DNA of 64,000 nucleotides. It comes from Acinetobacter pragensis. GTDB taxonomy: Bacteria; Pseudomonadota; Gammaproteobacteria; Pseudomonadales; Moraxellaceae. Numbering within the stretch: the first letter of the stretch is position 1; each line of letters begins with the position of its first letter. The translations under genes and the position numbers were made by a program. The notes beneath the pieces are model-generated. The model worked only from the letters and a program-made list of their open reading frames with translations, had not been told where the DNA came from and did no database searches. The stretch lies in assembly GCF_001605895.1 (NCBI RefSeq), contig NZ_LUAW01000045.1:1-64000 (forward strand). Direction: 5' to 3'. This document shows, piece after piece, positions 47,559 through 56,410 of this stretch.

Positions 47559-48155
47559 TTATTTTACAGCGGGCTGTGCTGCAGGAACTGATGCTTCAGT
47601 AGTGATATTTACAGTGATTTTATCACCTACATTTGGCACATAACCGCCGACACCGAATGCAGAACGGTCAAATGAAGTTGTAGCATTGAAACCAATAGAC
47701 TCCGCTTTTGTCATTGGATGCACGCCTTGTTTATTCAGTACCGCATCCAGAACAACCGGCTTAGTTACATCTTTCACAGTTAAATTGCCTGTGATTTTGT
47801 ATTTAGTTTTGCTGATGGCCTGCACTTTAGTACTTTTGAAAGTGATATTCGGATACTTGGCTGCATCAAAAAAATCTGCAGTTTTTAAATGTTCATCCAG
47901 CGCTTTAACATTTGTATTCAAGCTTGATAATGGAATAGTCACATTCACTGAAGAATTTGACGGTTTTGCATTATCCACAGAAATCACACCTTGGATGTCG
48001 CTAAAGTTAGCAGATGGTGTAGAAAAACCAAAATGACTCCAGCTGAATACAGTTCCTGTATGAGTTGGATCAATTTGATAGGCAACAGGTTTAGCCATAG
48101 CAAAAGTTGCTGCTGATGCAACAGTTAAACCTACTGTTAATGCTTTAAAGTTCAT
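47559..48155 (-). CDS. YceI family periplasmic lipid-binding-like protein
   Basis: A 198-residue exported protein. Signal peptide 1-21 (ending TFAMA), then the YceI lipocalin-like barrel: YQIDPTHTGTVFSWSHFGFST, LDEHLKTADFFDAAKYPNITFKSTKV and a late NVGDKITVNI. The family binds isoprenoid lipids in periplasmic pockets; physiological role varies (stress, pH). Monocistronic; the gene is followed by a bidirectional terminator. Confidence 0.92.
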   Translation of the reverse strand: MNFKALTVGLTVASAATFAMAKPVAYQIDPTHTGTVFSWSHFGFSTPSANFSDIQGVISVDNAKPSNSSVNVTIPLSSLNTNVKALDEHLKTADFFDAAKYPNITFKSTKVQAISKTKYKITGNLTVKDVTKPVVLDAVLNKQGVHPMTKAESIGFNATTSFDRSAFGVGGYVPNVGDKITVNITTEASVPAAQPAVK

Positions 48156-48356
48156 GTTTTTATCTCACTTCTGAATACTGTTAAGTCTATAGAATTCTGC
48201 ACAAAAAACATTGTTAAAGATAAAACGTTTTGTTGCATCTTTAGAACGACCTGCTAAAACACGATCTCCCGGCAAATTAATTCGGTGCGCTTTAAAAAAT
48301 GCACATGCATATAGGCAGGCAATTTATTCAAACCCAATCTTCAAAATACCGCTGCA

Positions 48357-48812
48357 TTACATGCGGTACTGTATAAATCCTGTCTTTTTCGCTACCTGAT
48401 CATACAGCTTTTGTGCATTTTCATTGTTCTGCTGAGTCAGCCAATAGACCCGATCGCATTGCCTGCGCTGCACAGCATAATCATATACATGCTGAATCAA
48501 TTGCCGGGCAACACCCTGTCCGCGGTATTCCTCATGCGTGTATAAATCCTGCAAATAGGCATACGGCTTAACAGTCCAGCAGCTGTCATGCTCTATAACA
48601 TGCACTATGCCGACTGGCTGATGATCCATAATTGCCGCAAAACCATAAATATGCGGCGCATCCGCACGGGTCAGCTTGTCCCAAGTATTTTGACTCACCA
48701 TTTCTGGAATATCGGCTTGATAAAATTTTTGATATGCGCGCCATAATTCATACCACTGTTCGTGTTTTATTTCCGCTAATTTCTGAATAATAATTTCTTG
48801 CCTCATATGCAC
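48357..48812 (-). CDS. GNAT-family N-acetyltransferase
   Basis: A 151-residue enzyme with the acetyl-CoA motif LYTHEEYRGQGVARQLIQHVYDYA and a downstream NNENAQKLYDQVAKKTGFIQY motif-B region. An alternative ATG two codons in (48806) is equally plausible. The layout resembles the PA4866/YhdJ-like small acetyltransferases, but I cannot give the substrate. Monocistronic. Confidence 0.88.
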   Translation of the reverse strand: MHMRQEIIIQKLAEIKHEQWYELWRAYQKFYQADIPEMVSQNTWDKLTRADAPHIYGFAAIMDHQPVGIVHVIEHDSCWTVKPYAYLQDLYTHEEYRGQGVARQLIQHVYDYAVQRRQCDRVYWLTQQNNENAQKLYDQVAKKTGFIQYRM

Positions 48813-48996
48813 CGCTTACTCCTGATTCATGCTTCTTTTTTATCCAATAAAATCATCTGTGTAAATGTTTAACTGATTTTATTGTTTTCATGAATTTTCT
48901 TAATTTCAGGATACTGTGTATTAATCTGGCGGCATATTTTCCGCTTTGATTTGATTATGATCTTTTAGACATAGAATGATCATTGAAGGAACCGTC

Positions 48997-49518
48997 ATGC
49001 AAACTCCACAGCAAGCCATAGAAACAGCATTGAACAGCAAAGCACCTAAAGATGTCGTGCTGGCCTTTTTAATGAATACCTCTAAAGAATTGGTCACCTA
49101 CGCCGCAGAAAAACTGGTAGCAGCCGATGCTGATTATGTTTCCTTAAATTTCAGCAACCCGGAACTGAAACAAATCGAACCTTGGGCAGGCACATCTAAA
49201 GGCAGAGAAGTCTATATTTACACCTTCTCCAATGTAGGCACATACTGGAATATTGATGATTTCCAAATTACAGATTTAATTTCTGAAAATGAGACGGTTG
49301 CGGTTTTTGGACAGTTTACCTATACCTCAGTCGTTGCACAGCAGACCTTTACGTCTCCTTTTTCAATTAAAGCCATGGTGAAAAATGGCTTAATCACCTA
49401 CTTCCAGTTCATGGAAGATACCTATGCCTCTGCTGCGTCATTTCGGGTTGCAGGCGAATGGATCATTCAGCAAGATGCAGACAGCACAAAAAACTTTAGC
49501 GTGTCTGAAAACTCTTAA
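48997..49518 (+). CDS. NTF2-like (SnoaL-type) fold protein
   Basis: A 173-residue cytoplasmic protein of the cone-shaped NTF2/SnoaL/LinB-like type: YVSLNFSNPELKQIEPWAGTSKGREVYIYTF, then DFQITDLISENETVAVFGQFTYTS and FSIKAMVKNGLITYFQFMEDTYASA are the curved-sheet strands of that fold. Most relatives are ring-cleaving, isomerase or stress proteins without fixed function. Start 48997 (MQTPQQAIE) has AAGGA 9 nt upstream, better than the 48976 frame start. Monocistronic with terminator. Confidence 0.85.
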   Translation: MQTPQQAIETALNSKAPKDVVLAFLMNTSKELVTYAAEKLVAADADYVSLNFSNPELKQIEPWAGTSKGREVYIYTFSNVGTYWNIDDFQITDLISENETVAVFGQFTYTSVVAQQTFTSPFSIKAMVKNGLITYFQFMEDTYASAASFRVAGEWIIQQDADSTKNFSVSENS

Positions 49519-49534
49519 CCCATTTTTAAATTTT

Positions 49535-49558
49535 AAAGCCCTCTGCGTGGGGCTTTTT
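49535..49558 (+). terminator. Terminator after the NTF2-like gene
   Basis: Stem aaagccc / gggcttt with loop tctgcgtg and a T5 tail. Confidence 0.85.
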
Positions 49559-49650
49559 AACAAAAAGCATCACTTTCAATTCAATGACTGCATCGCTAAT
49601 TGCACTCAGTATTTGTATATTCAGCAAACAGCCTATTATTCCAGACCATT

Positions 49651-50058
49651 ATGATTCATAGCGCACTCGCCCATAGCACCCTTACACCTTACCGTGTCAC
49701 ACTCACAGACCCTCAAGGCCACACGTGGCATGTCGATGAACCTGCTGCAAAAGGCGGTCAAGATTCGGCGCCAAATCCAATGCAGCTGCTGCTTTCTGCG
49801 CTCGGAGCTTGCACCACCGTCACGTTACAAATGTATGCCGACAACAAAGGCATTCAGCTTGAACATGTTGAAGTCAGTTTAATGCTGAACCCAGAAGCGG
49901 AGCCCGAACCAGGCCAAAATAATATTGTGCGTAAAATTATCTTAAAAGGTGATTTTACGGAAGAGCAGCGCAAACGGCTGCTTAAAGTCGCTGAAAACTG
50001 CCCTGTACACAAATTATTAACATCTAATATTCAAATTCAGACCGAACTCTTCATTTAA
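49651..50058 (+). CDS. OsmC family protein
   Basis: A 135-residue redox protein. The N-terminal strands lead to GGQDSAPNPMQLLLSALGACTTVTLQMYADNKG, which carries the first catalytic Cys, and a second Cys lies in AENCPVHKLL. The Cys pair is the peroxidatic pair of OsmC/Ohr enzymes. The APNPMQLLLSALGAC form is closer to YhfA/OsmC-like than to Ohr. Role in peroxide handling is inferred. Start 49651 (MIHSALAHST) is a better protein start than the 49600 frame start, though the ribosome-binding site is weak. Confidence 0.88.
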   Translation: MIHSALAHSTLTPYRVTLTDPQGHTWHVDEPAAKGGQDSAPNPMQLLLSALGACTTVTLQMYADNKGIQLEHVEVSLMLNPEAEPEPGQNNIVRKIILKGDFTEEQRKRLLKVAENCPVHKLLTSNIQIQTELFI

Positions 50059-50083
50059 CTTTTTACATGAAGCATATAAAACT

Positions 50084-50108
50084 AAAGCCCCAATAGGGGC
50101 TTTTTTTT
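50084..50108. terminator. Terminator between osmC-type and 50121 gene
   Basis: Stem aaagcccc / ggggcttt with an AATA loop and T8 on the right. It can act on both converging transcripts. Confidence 0.9.
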
Positions 50109-50120
50109 AATCTTCAGTAT

Positions 50121-50336
50121 TTAAAGCTTTTCAACCAAAATACGGTCAATCTGCTTCATGCCTGAATGCTTTTCATGATTTTTGCGGCGAATTTTAATCA
50201 CTTTTTCTTCCTGCAGATCCTGAAGCATTAACTCTACCGCCATCATGGACTCAAGAGCCAATTCAGTACCGATCCATTTCTGCTCACCAGCATCCATCAG
50301 GACAATTTCATCATTGATCTGATCATATAAGCTCAT
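50121..50336 (-). CDS. Small hypothetical protein
   Basis: A 71-residue, mostly helical, charged protein without a signal peptide (ELALESMMAVELMLQDLQEEKVIKIRR). GAGGAAA lies 5 nt before the ATG, a strong ribosome-binding site. It is not related to tkt downstream. No family recognised. Confidence 0.7.
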   Translation of the reverse strand: MSLYDQINDEIVLMDAGEQKWIGTELALESMMAVELMLQDLQEEKVIKIRRKNHEKHSGMKQIDRILVEKL

Positions 50337-50447
50337 ATTTTCCTCGCTTTGGGCAAATCATCTGCCCATTTTTGAATACTGTATGAATGATTTAATTTTA
50401 AACCTACAGATTAAATCATTCGTTGATATATGGTTATTAAAACCCAT

Positions 50448-50480
50448 AAAAAAGACGTCCCAGTACTGGGACGTCTTTTA
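50448..50480 (-). terminator. Terminator after tkt
   Basis: A perfect palindrome aaagacgtcccagtactgggacgtcttt with A/T flanks, 20 nt past the tkt stop on the minus strand. Confidence 0.92.
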
Positions 50481-50500
50481 TCGCTATTGAATGCCGTGAG

Positions 50501-52489
50501 TTAAGCGGTGATTTCTTTCACTGCCGCAACGACTGCTTCAGCTGTAATGCCGAAGTGCTGGTACAAATCTTTCGCAGGGGCAGATTCGCCATAAGTTGTC
50601 ATGCCGATCACACGGCCGTCAAGACCGACAAATTTCCACCAGTAATCTACATGCGCCGCTTCAACAGCAACACGCGCACGGATCGCTGCAGGAAGAACAG
50701 CTTCACGGTAAGCCGCATCCTGTTTCACGAATTCTTCAGCACATGGCATAGACACAACACGAACGCCATCTAACTGAGCGTATGCATCCATTGCCAATGA
50801 AACTTCTGAACCAGTCGCAATAATGATTGCTTTCAATTCGCCTTTTTCTTTCGCCAGTACATAACCGCCTTTCTCGACTTCAGCAATTTGAACATCTGTA
50901 CGGGTTTGGAATGGCAAGTTTTGACGAGAGAAGATTAACGCTGTAGGACCTTCGCTACGTAACAATGCAGATTTCCAAGAAATAGAAGCTTCTACAGTGT
51001 CACATGGACGCCATGTATTTAGGTTCGGTGTACCGCGTAATGAAGCAATTTGCTCTACGGGCTGATGCGTAGGGCCATCTTCACCCAGACCGATTGAGTC
51101 ATGAGTATATACATGAATCACACGCTGTTTCATCAGTGCAGACATACGTACTGCATTACGCGCATATTCCATAAACATCAGGAATGTTGCTACGTAAGGA
51201 ATGAATCCGCCATGCAGGGCCACACCGTTTGCAATTGCTGTCATGCCGAACTCACGTACGCCGTAGTGTACATAGTTCCCTGCTGGATTGTCTTGAACGC
51301 CTTGAGCGCCTTTCCAAAGTGTCAGGTTAGAGCCTGCAAGGTCTGCAGAACCGCCCAAAATTTCTGGAAGCTGCGGTGCAAATGCTTGAATGGCAGCTTG
51401 GCTGGCTTTACGGGTTGCAACAGTTTCAGCTTTGGCATTCACTTCTGCAATGTATGCATCGGCTTTAGCCACAAAGTCAGCCGGTAAATCACCTGACATA
51501 CGGCGTTTCAGTTCAGCTGCTTCTGTTGGATATTTTGCGGCATAGGCTGCAAAAGTCTCATTCCAAGCTGCTTCAGATTTTGCGCCTTTCTCTTTGGCAT
51601 CCCAAGCTGCATAGACATCAGCTGGAATTTCAAATGGACCGTCTGTCCAGCCCAATGCTTCACGTGTCAATGCAATTTCGTCATTACCCAGCGGCGCACC
51701 GTGACAATCTTCTTTACCTTGTTTATTTGGTGAACCCAAGCCAATCACTGTTTTACAAATAATGATGGTCGGCTTCTTCGTTTCCGCTTTAGCTTCTAAA
51801 GTTGCGGCGCGCAGCGCTTCGCTGTCATGGCCATCAACTTTAATCACTTGCCAGCCGTAAGCGTGGAAACGCTGCTCTGTGTCGTCAGAGAACCAGCCTT
51901 CCACTTCACCGTCAATTGAAATGCCGTTGTCGTCATAGTAAGCGATCAGCTTGCCCAGACCTAAAGTCCCCGCCAATGAACATGCTTCGTGAGAGACACC
52001 TTCCATTAAACAGCCGTCACCCAGGAAACAGTAAGTGAAGTGATCAACAACTTGAATGTCATCTTTATTGAATTGCGCAGCTAAAGTTTTTTCAGCTAAG
52101 GCAAAACCTACCGCATTGGCAATACCCTGACCCAATGGACCTGTTGTTGTTTCAATACCAGGCGCATAACCCAGCTCTGGGTGACCCGGAGTTTTTGAAT
52201 GCAATTGACGGAATGATTTTAAATCGTCAATTGAAAGCGCATAACCGGTTAAGTGCAATAACGCATATTGCAGCATAGAGCCATGACCATTAGACAATAC
52301 AAAACGGTCACGGTTTGCCCATTGCGGGTTGGTCGGGTTGTGATTTAAGAAATCACGCCATACCACATCAGCGATATCTGCCATCCCCATTGGAGCACCT
52401 GGATGTCCTGAATTTGCTTTTTGCACAGCATCCATAGCCAATACACGAATTGCGTTTGCAATACGACGTTCGTTAAGCGGGGTTGTCAT
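50501..52489 (-). CDS. tkt: Transketolase
   Basis: A 662-residue thiamine-diphosphate enzyme of the non-oxidative pentose phosphate pathway, which moves a two-carbon unit between ketoses and aldoses. The TPP motif is [13 protein letters not shown] with the metal-binding [12 protein letters not shown]. The N-terminal [17 protein letters not shown] and middle [16 protein letters not shown] are typical. Start 52489 ([13 protein letters not shown]) is chosen; the open frame extends five codons upstream to a TTG. Length matches TktA. Confidence 0.98.
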   Translation of the reverse strand: MTTPLNERRIANAIRVLAMDAVQKANSGHPGAPMGMADIADVVWRDFLNHNPTNPQWANRDRFVLSNGHGSMLQYALLHLTGYALSIDDLKSFRQLHSKTPGHPELGYAPGIETTTGPLGQGIANAVGFALAEKTLAAQFNKDDIQVVDHFTYCFLGDGCLMEGVSHEACSLAGTLGLGKLIAYYDDNGISIDGEVEGWFSDDTEQRFHAYGWQVIKVDGHDSEALRAATLEAKAETKKPTIIICKTVIGLGSPNKQGKEDCHGAPLGNDEIALTREALGWTDGPFEIPADVYAAWDAKEKGAKSEAAWNETFAAYAAKYPTEAAELKRRMSGDLPADFVAKADAYIAEVNAKAETVATRKASQAAIQAFAPQLPEILGGSADLAGSNLTLWKGAQGVQDNPAGNYVHYGVREFGMTAIANGVALHGGFIPYVATFLMFMEYARNAVRMSALMKQRVIHVYTHDSIGLGEDGPTHQPVEQIASLRGTPNLNTWRPCDTVEASISWKSALLRSEGPTALIFSRQNLPFQTRTDVQIAEVEKGGYVLAKEKGELKAIIIATGSEVSLAMDAYAQLDGVRVVSMPCAEEFVKQDAAYREAVLPAAIRARVAVEAAHVDYWWKFVGLDGRVIGMTTYGESAPAKDLYQHFGITAEAVVAAVKEITA

Positions 52490-53216
52490 AAGGTCAGAGT
52501 CCAAATAAATGGTTTAAAAGAGTAAGATGAATAAGAATTCAAAGATGCACGTATTGTCTTAAAAAAAGCGGAATGGGTAAAGCCTAATGGGCAATATTTC
52601 GCTAAATATTCATATACCCCTGTAATTTTGGGTACTTATTGTTCATTTTCAAGTCTATATGCGCTGAAGCTCTGTTTTATTCCAATCCAATCAGAGGATA
52701 AAAATATGCAGTGCTGCAAAGAAGTGATTTATACATCGCTGATTCTATTGAATCTTCTGCATTAAAAATGTACAGCCTCAGCGATACAAAAAACTTTTTT
52801 ATCTGCCAATCAAATTAAGTGAATTTTATTCAGGTTAGCAATAAAAGCATGAATAAGAATAAAAATATAAATCCAACACAGCTTAAACCGCATAGTTAAG
52901 TTATTGGAATTTTGATAATTGACTCAGAAAAATCAGATTTGAACTTTTTCAACCCTAAAAATTTCTAAGTGCCGCATGCTTCTTCGTTATTCAGCGCTCG
53001 GCATGGCTTTTATTGGTTTCTGTTTCCGCTTAAACCGGTGCCTCACAGCACAAGAAATAAACCAGACTCAATTCCATATCAATTTTTTAGATGCTCATAT
53101 CAAATAAAAAGTCATGGAAATGAATTAATTTCAGCCATTTTGGTCGCATGGAGCTAGTCCTCAAGGCAAACTCGATGTAACATATTGCGTCTTTAAAATT
53201 AACTGTGATAGGACTT
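52490..53216. other. Long intergenic region between tkt and metK
   Basis: About 727 bp between divergent genes. Two features stand out: an 8-bp inverted repeat atcgctga / tcagcgat at 52735-52742 and 52778-52785, and a segment just upstream of metK (53142-53216) with AGTCCT complementary to the AGGACT ribosome-binding site. No ORF is convincing; the 62-codon frame at 52969-53157 looks like chance. Confidence 0.5.
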
Positions 53217-54383
53217 ATGCGCGAGTACGCTGTATTTACCTCGGAATCTGTAAGCGAAGGCCATCCGGATAAAATGGCTGACCAAATCAGCGATGCTATT
53301 TTGGATGCAATCTTAAAAGAAGACCCGTATGCGCGGGTTGCTTGTGAAACGCTTGTAAAAACGGGTGCGGTAGTACTTGCCGGTGAAATCACAACAACTG
53401 CCAACGTAGACTTCGAAGCGATTGTCCGCAATACCGTAAACGGTATTGGCTACCACCATTCTGACTTAGGTTTTGATGGTTCAACTTGTGCTGTGATCAA
53501 CATGATCGGCAAGCAGTCTCCTGAAATTGCTCAGGGTGTAGACCGTCAAAAACCTGAAGATCAAGGTGCGGGCGACCAAGGTTTAATGTTCGGCTATGCA
53601 AGCCGCGAAACTGATGTACTTATGCCTGCGCCTATTTCTTATGCGCACCGCTTAATGGAAAAGCAAGCTGAGCTTCGCAAACAAGGCAAATTGGCTTGGC
53701 TGCGTCCAGATGCAAAAAGCCAAGTCACTTTTGCTTATGAAAATGGCAAACCGGTCCGTCTAGACGCGGTTGTCCTTTCAACTCAGCACGATCCGAAAAT
53801 CACGCAAGCACAGTTAAAAGAAGCTGTTATTGAAGAAATCGTGAAAAAAGTGATTCCTGCTGAGATGTTCCATGCCGGCACAAAATTCCACATCAACCCG
53901 ACAGGCATGTTCGTTATCGGCGGCCCTGTAGGCGACTGCGGCTTAACTGGCCGTAAAATTATTGTCGATACTTACGGCGGTATGGCGCGTCACGGCGGCG
54001 GCGCTTTCTCTGGTAAAGATCCGTCAAAAGTTGACCGTTCAGCGGCTTATGCTGGCCGTTATGTTGCGAAAAACATTGTGGCTGCCGGTTTAGCGGACAA
54101 ATGTGAAATTCAAGTGTCTTACGCAATTGGTGTTGCAGAGCCGACTTCTATTTCAATCAATACCTTCAATACAGCTAAAGTATCTGAAGATTTGATTATT
54201 GCCTTGGTTCGTGAACATTTTGACCTGCGCCCATACGGCATTACCCGTATGCTGGATCTCATTCAGCCAATGTACCAGCAAACTGCTGCATATGGTCACT
54301 TTGGCCGCGAAGGTTCAGATCACGCATTCACATGGGAAAAAACCGACAAAGTTGAAGCGCTAAAAGCATCAGCCGGTCTTTAA
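53217..54383 (+). CDS. metK: S-adenosylmethionine synthetase MetK
   Basis: A 388-residue cytoplasmic enzyme making SAM from methionine and ATP. The N-terminus [19 protein letters not shown] is nearly family-invariant. The ATP/methionine blocks [10 protein letters not shown] and [25 protein letters not shown] are present. Start 53217 is chosen because it matches this N-terminus; a GTG at 53205 would add four residues and lies inside the ribosome-binding region. The Shine-Dalgarno AGGA is only 3 nt before the ATG, unusually close, and could pair with an AGTCCT 50 nt upstream. Confidence 0.97.
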   Translation: MREYAVFTSESVSEGHPDKMADQISDAILDAILKEDPYARVACETLVKTGAVVLAGEITTTANVDFEAIVRNTVNGIGYHHSDLGFDGSTCAVINMIGKQSPEIAQGVDRQKPEDQGAGDQGLMFGYASRETDVLMPAPISYAHRLMEKQAELRKQGKLAWLRPDAKSQVTFAYENGKPVRLDAVVLSTQHDPKITQAQLKEAVIEEIVKKVIPAEMFHAGTKFHINPTGMFVIGGPVGDCGLTGRKIIVDTYGGMARHGGGAFSGKDPSKVDRSAAYAGRYVAKNIVAAGLADKCEIQVSYAIGVAEPTSISINTFNTAKVSEDLIIALVREHFDLRPYGITRMLDLIQPMYQQTAAYGHFGREGSDHAFTWEKTDKVEALKASAGL

Positions 54384-54411
54384 TCTATATCGTTCATATA
54401 GATTAACCCAT

Positions 54412-54442
54412 AAAAAAGCCTGCATTTTTGCAGGCTTTTTTA
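54412..54442 (+). terminator. Terminator after metK
   Basis: Palindrome aaaaaagcctgc / gcaggctttttt with an ATTTTT loop, 29 nt past the stop. Confidence 0.9.
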
Positions 54443-54615
54443 TATCTTCAATTTACTACCCCTCAATCTTACTGACTAAAATATATAGTCAGCTTATAAA
54501 TTTCTTACAGTAATAGCTCAAGTATTAAATTACGCCTTTTCCATTAGAATACACATATCTCGAAATAGCCAAGGCGAAATTCAGCTTTTAATTTCCAGAA
54601 AAAATATAAAGCAAA

Positions 54616-54891
54616 ATGCAGATTGAAAATGGCGGTGAGTTTGGTATCGATTTTACAAACAGAGGTAATGAAGATGATATTGAACCGTGGCGGCTTTTCC
54701 CCTTCCCAGACAGTAGCGATATGAAAAGAATTAAACGCACAATGGGCCATCTTGTCCAAGAGAACGCCTCCATTCGTGAAATCGAAGATTTCCCTGAAAA
54801 CAGCATTGCCATTACCAATAACAGCAGCGCTGACTATCTACTGCTGTGCACAGCAGATGATGTCAATTTAGCAGAAGAAATTTATTTATAG
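54616..54891 (+). CDS. Small hypothetical protein, possibly a remnant
   Basis: A 91-residue acidic protein that begins MQIENGGEFGIDFTNRGNEDDIEPW, with a coding-like composition and no signal peptide. No Shine-Dalgarno sequence precedes the ATG, and a TAA lies three codons before it in frame. Opening in the middle of what looks like a folded strand suggests an N-terminally truncated protein or a real small protein with a non-canonical start. Function unknown. Confidence 0.45.
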   Translation: MQIENGGEFGIDFTNRGNEDDIEPWRLFPFPDSSDMKRIKRTMGHLVQENASIREIEDFPENSIAITNNSSADYLLLCTADDVNLAEEIYL

Positions 54892-55106
54892 CGCCATAAT
54901 GATAGCGAGTCTCCATCCACCATTTAGCCTCATCAATTGAAGATTTAGTGCAGGATGAATATTGATTGACCGTTAAAAACAGAAGCTCAGCAAAACGTTG
55001 ACTAAGATTACACTTAATCAACAATTTTTGATCAATTCATGCTTATTTTTTCAGCTAATATAATTTCAGCCCATGCTACGGGCATAACAAAAAGAGGAAT
55101 ATCACA

Positions 55107-55451
55107 ATGAATAAATTACTTGTTGCTTTAGGTTTAGCCGCAGCTGTTGCACTTGTAGGCTGCAGTAAAGAAAAACCGCCTGAAACTGGCGCTACTACGG
55201 GTGAACACATTGAAAATGCTGCTGATCAAGCAGGCCATGATATTCAAAATGCTGCCGATCACGCCGCATCTGAAACTGCCGCTGCTGCTGACCATGCTGC
55301 TGCCAAAATTGATGCGGCTGCTGATGAAGCTGTAGCGAAAACTGAAGCTGCTGCGCATGACGCGAAAGAAGCGACTAAAAATGCAACTGCCGATGCGGCA
55401 GCAACCATTGAGAAAAGTGCTGGCGATGTAAAAGAAAAAGCGCAGCAATAA
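55107..55451 (+). CDS. Alanine-rich helical-repeat lipoprotein
   Basis: A 114-residue lipoprotein. Signal peptide with lipobox VGCS (Cys about 19), then 85 residues of Ala/Asp/Glu/Lys-rich repeats with an 11-residue period (ENAADQAGHDI, QNAADHAASET, AAAADHAAAKI, DAAADEAVAKT), which should form an amphipathic helix or coiled coil of the LEA/ColE1-like kind. It is likely an envelope protein induced by stress, but that is inference. AGAGGAA 8 nt before the ATG. A terminator follows. Confidence 0.85.
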   Translation: MNKLLVALGLAAAVALVGCSKEKPPETGATTGEHIENAADQAGHDIQNAADHAASETAAAADHAAAKIDAAADEAVAKTEAAAHDAKEATKNATADAAATIEKSAGDVKEKAQQ

Positions 55452-55460
55452 TCTCAAATA

Positions 55461-55490
55461 AAAAAAAGCTCCTCTCATGGAGCTTTTTTT
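55461..55490 (+). terminator. Terminator after the Ala-rich lipoprotein gene
   Basis: Stem aaaaaagctcc / ggagctttttt with loop tctcat, 10 nt past the stop. Confidence 0.9.
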
Positions 55491-55582
55491 ATGCCTAAAG
55501 GTTTAATCCCGGTCTTGAATTTTAATCTGAAAATGGTCATGGTATGGCTCATAACGAGAGATAAAAAACCATTGAGAACAAC

Positions 55583-56284
55583 ATGTCTTATTCACATCAT
55601 GCAGAAAAACATTATATTCAGCGTACAGGCTGGCTGCGCGCCGCAGTGCTAGGCGCAAATGACGGCATTATCTCAGTGACCAGCCTTATTATTGGTATGG
55701 CTGCCAGCGGCGCATCCTCTCATACACTGCTTATTACCTGCGTTGCGGGCCTGATCTCTGGCGCGACCTCTATGGCTGCCGGCGAATATATTTCAGTTAA
55801 ATCCCAAGTCGATATCGAAAAAGCAGATTTGCATATGGAAGCCCGTGAACTTGAAAAAAATCCGCATCTTGAATTAAAAGAATTAACCCAGATTTATATT
55901 CACCGCGGCTTGGCTCCGGAGCTTGCCCATGAAGTTGCGCTTCAATTAACAGAAAAAGATGCCTTGGAAGCGCATGCCCGAGATGAAATTGGCATACATG
56001 AAAATACTTCGGCCAATCCTTTGCAGGCAGCTGGCTCTTCTGCACTGGCCTTTTCAATTGGCGCGCTTTTTCCCATGCTGTCTATCTTGCTCAGCCCAGA
56101 CCAATATATTTCTTACACAGTAATGGCTGTTGGTGTGCTGTCACTGGCGGGCTTAGGTGCTCTGTCCAGCTATTTTGCAGGAACGTCTATGCTGCACGGC
56201 AGTCTGCGCGTCACTGCTTGGGGCATCATTGCAATGGTATTTGCGGCATGGGTCGGCTCACTTTTTGATGTAACACCCATCTAG
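55583..56284 (+). CDS. VIT family (CCC1-like) iron/manganese transporter
   Basis: A 233-residue membrane protein with about five helices. The family block GWLRAAVLGANDGIISVTSLIIGM and ISGATSMAAGEYISVKSQ are diagnostic of the vacuolar iron transporter/CCC1 family. The cytoplasmic helical segment after helix 2 is rich in Glu and His (EARELEKNPHLELKE), as in the iron-binding helix of VIT1. It likely moves Fe2+ or Mn2+ out of the cytoplasm. Monocistronic. Confidence 0.92.
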   Translation: MSYSHHAEKHYIQRTGWLRAAVLGANDGIISVTSLIIGMAASGASSHTLLITCVAGLISGATSMAAGEYISVKSQVDIEKADLHMEARELEKNPHLELKELTQIYIHRGLAPELAHEVALQLTEKDALEAHARDEIGIHENTSANPLQAAGSSALAFSIGALFPMLSILLSPDQYISYTVMAVGVLSLAGLGALSSYFAGTSMLHGSLRVTAWGIIAMVFAAWVGSLFDVTPI

Positions 56285-56321
56285 ATATATAAGTTTTACC
56301 AATATAAATCATAAGACATAC

Positions 56322-56351
56322 ACATTATGTATTTTCGCATAATGTCTTTTT
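56322..56351 (+). terminator. Terminator after the VIT gene
   Basis: Arms acattatg / cataatgt with an 8-nt loop and CTTTTT tail, 38 nt past the stop. Confidence 0.7.
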
Positions 56352-56410
56352 AACCTATTTAAATTGCGTAGAATAACCCTACTTATTTAGTTTGAATTAT
56401 CTCCTCTCTT

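Noticed and set aside
52969..53157. 62-codon ORF upstream of metK
   Set aside because: No ribosome-binding site, compositionally noise-like, and it overlaps the probable metK leader.
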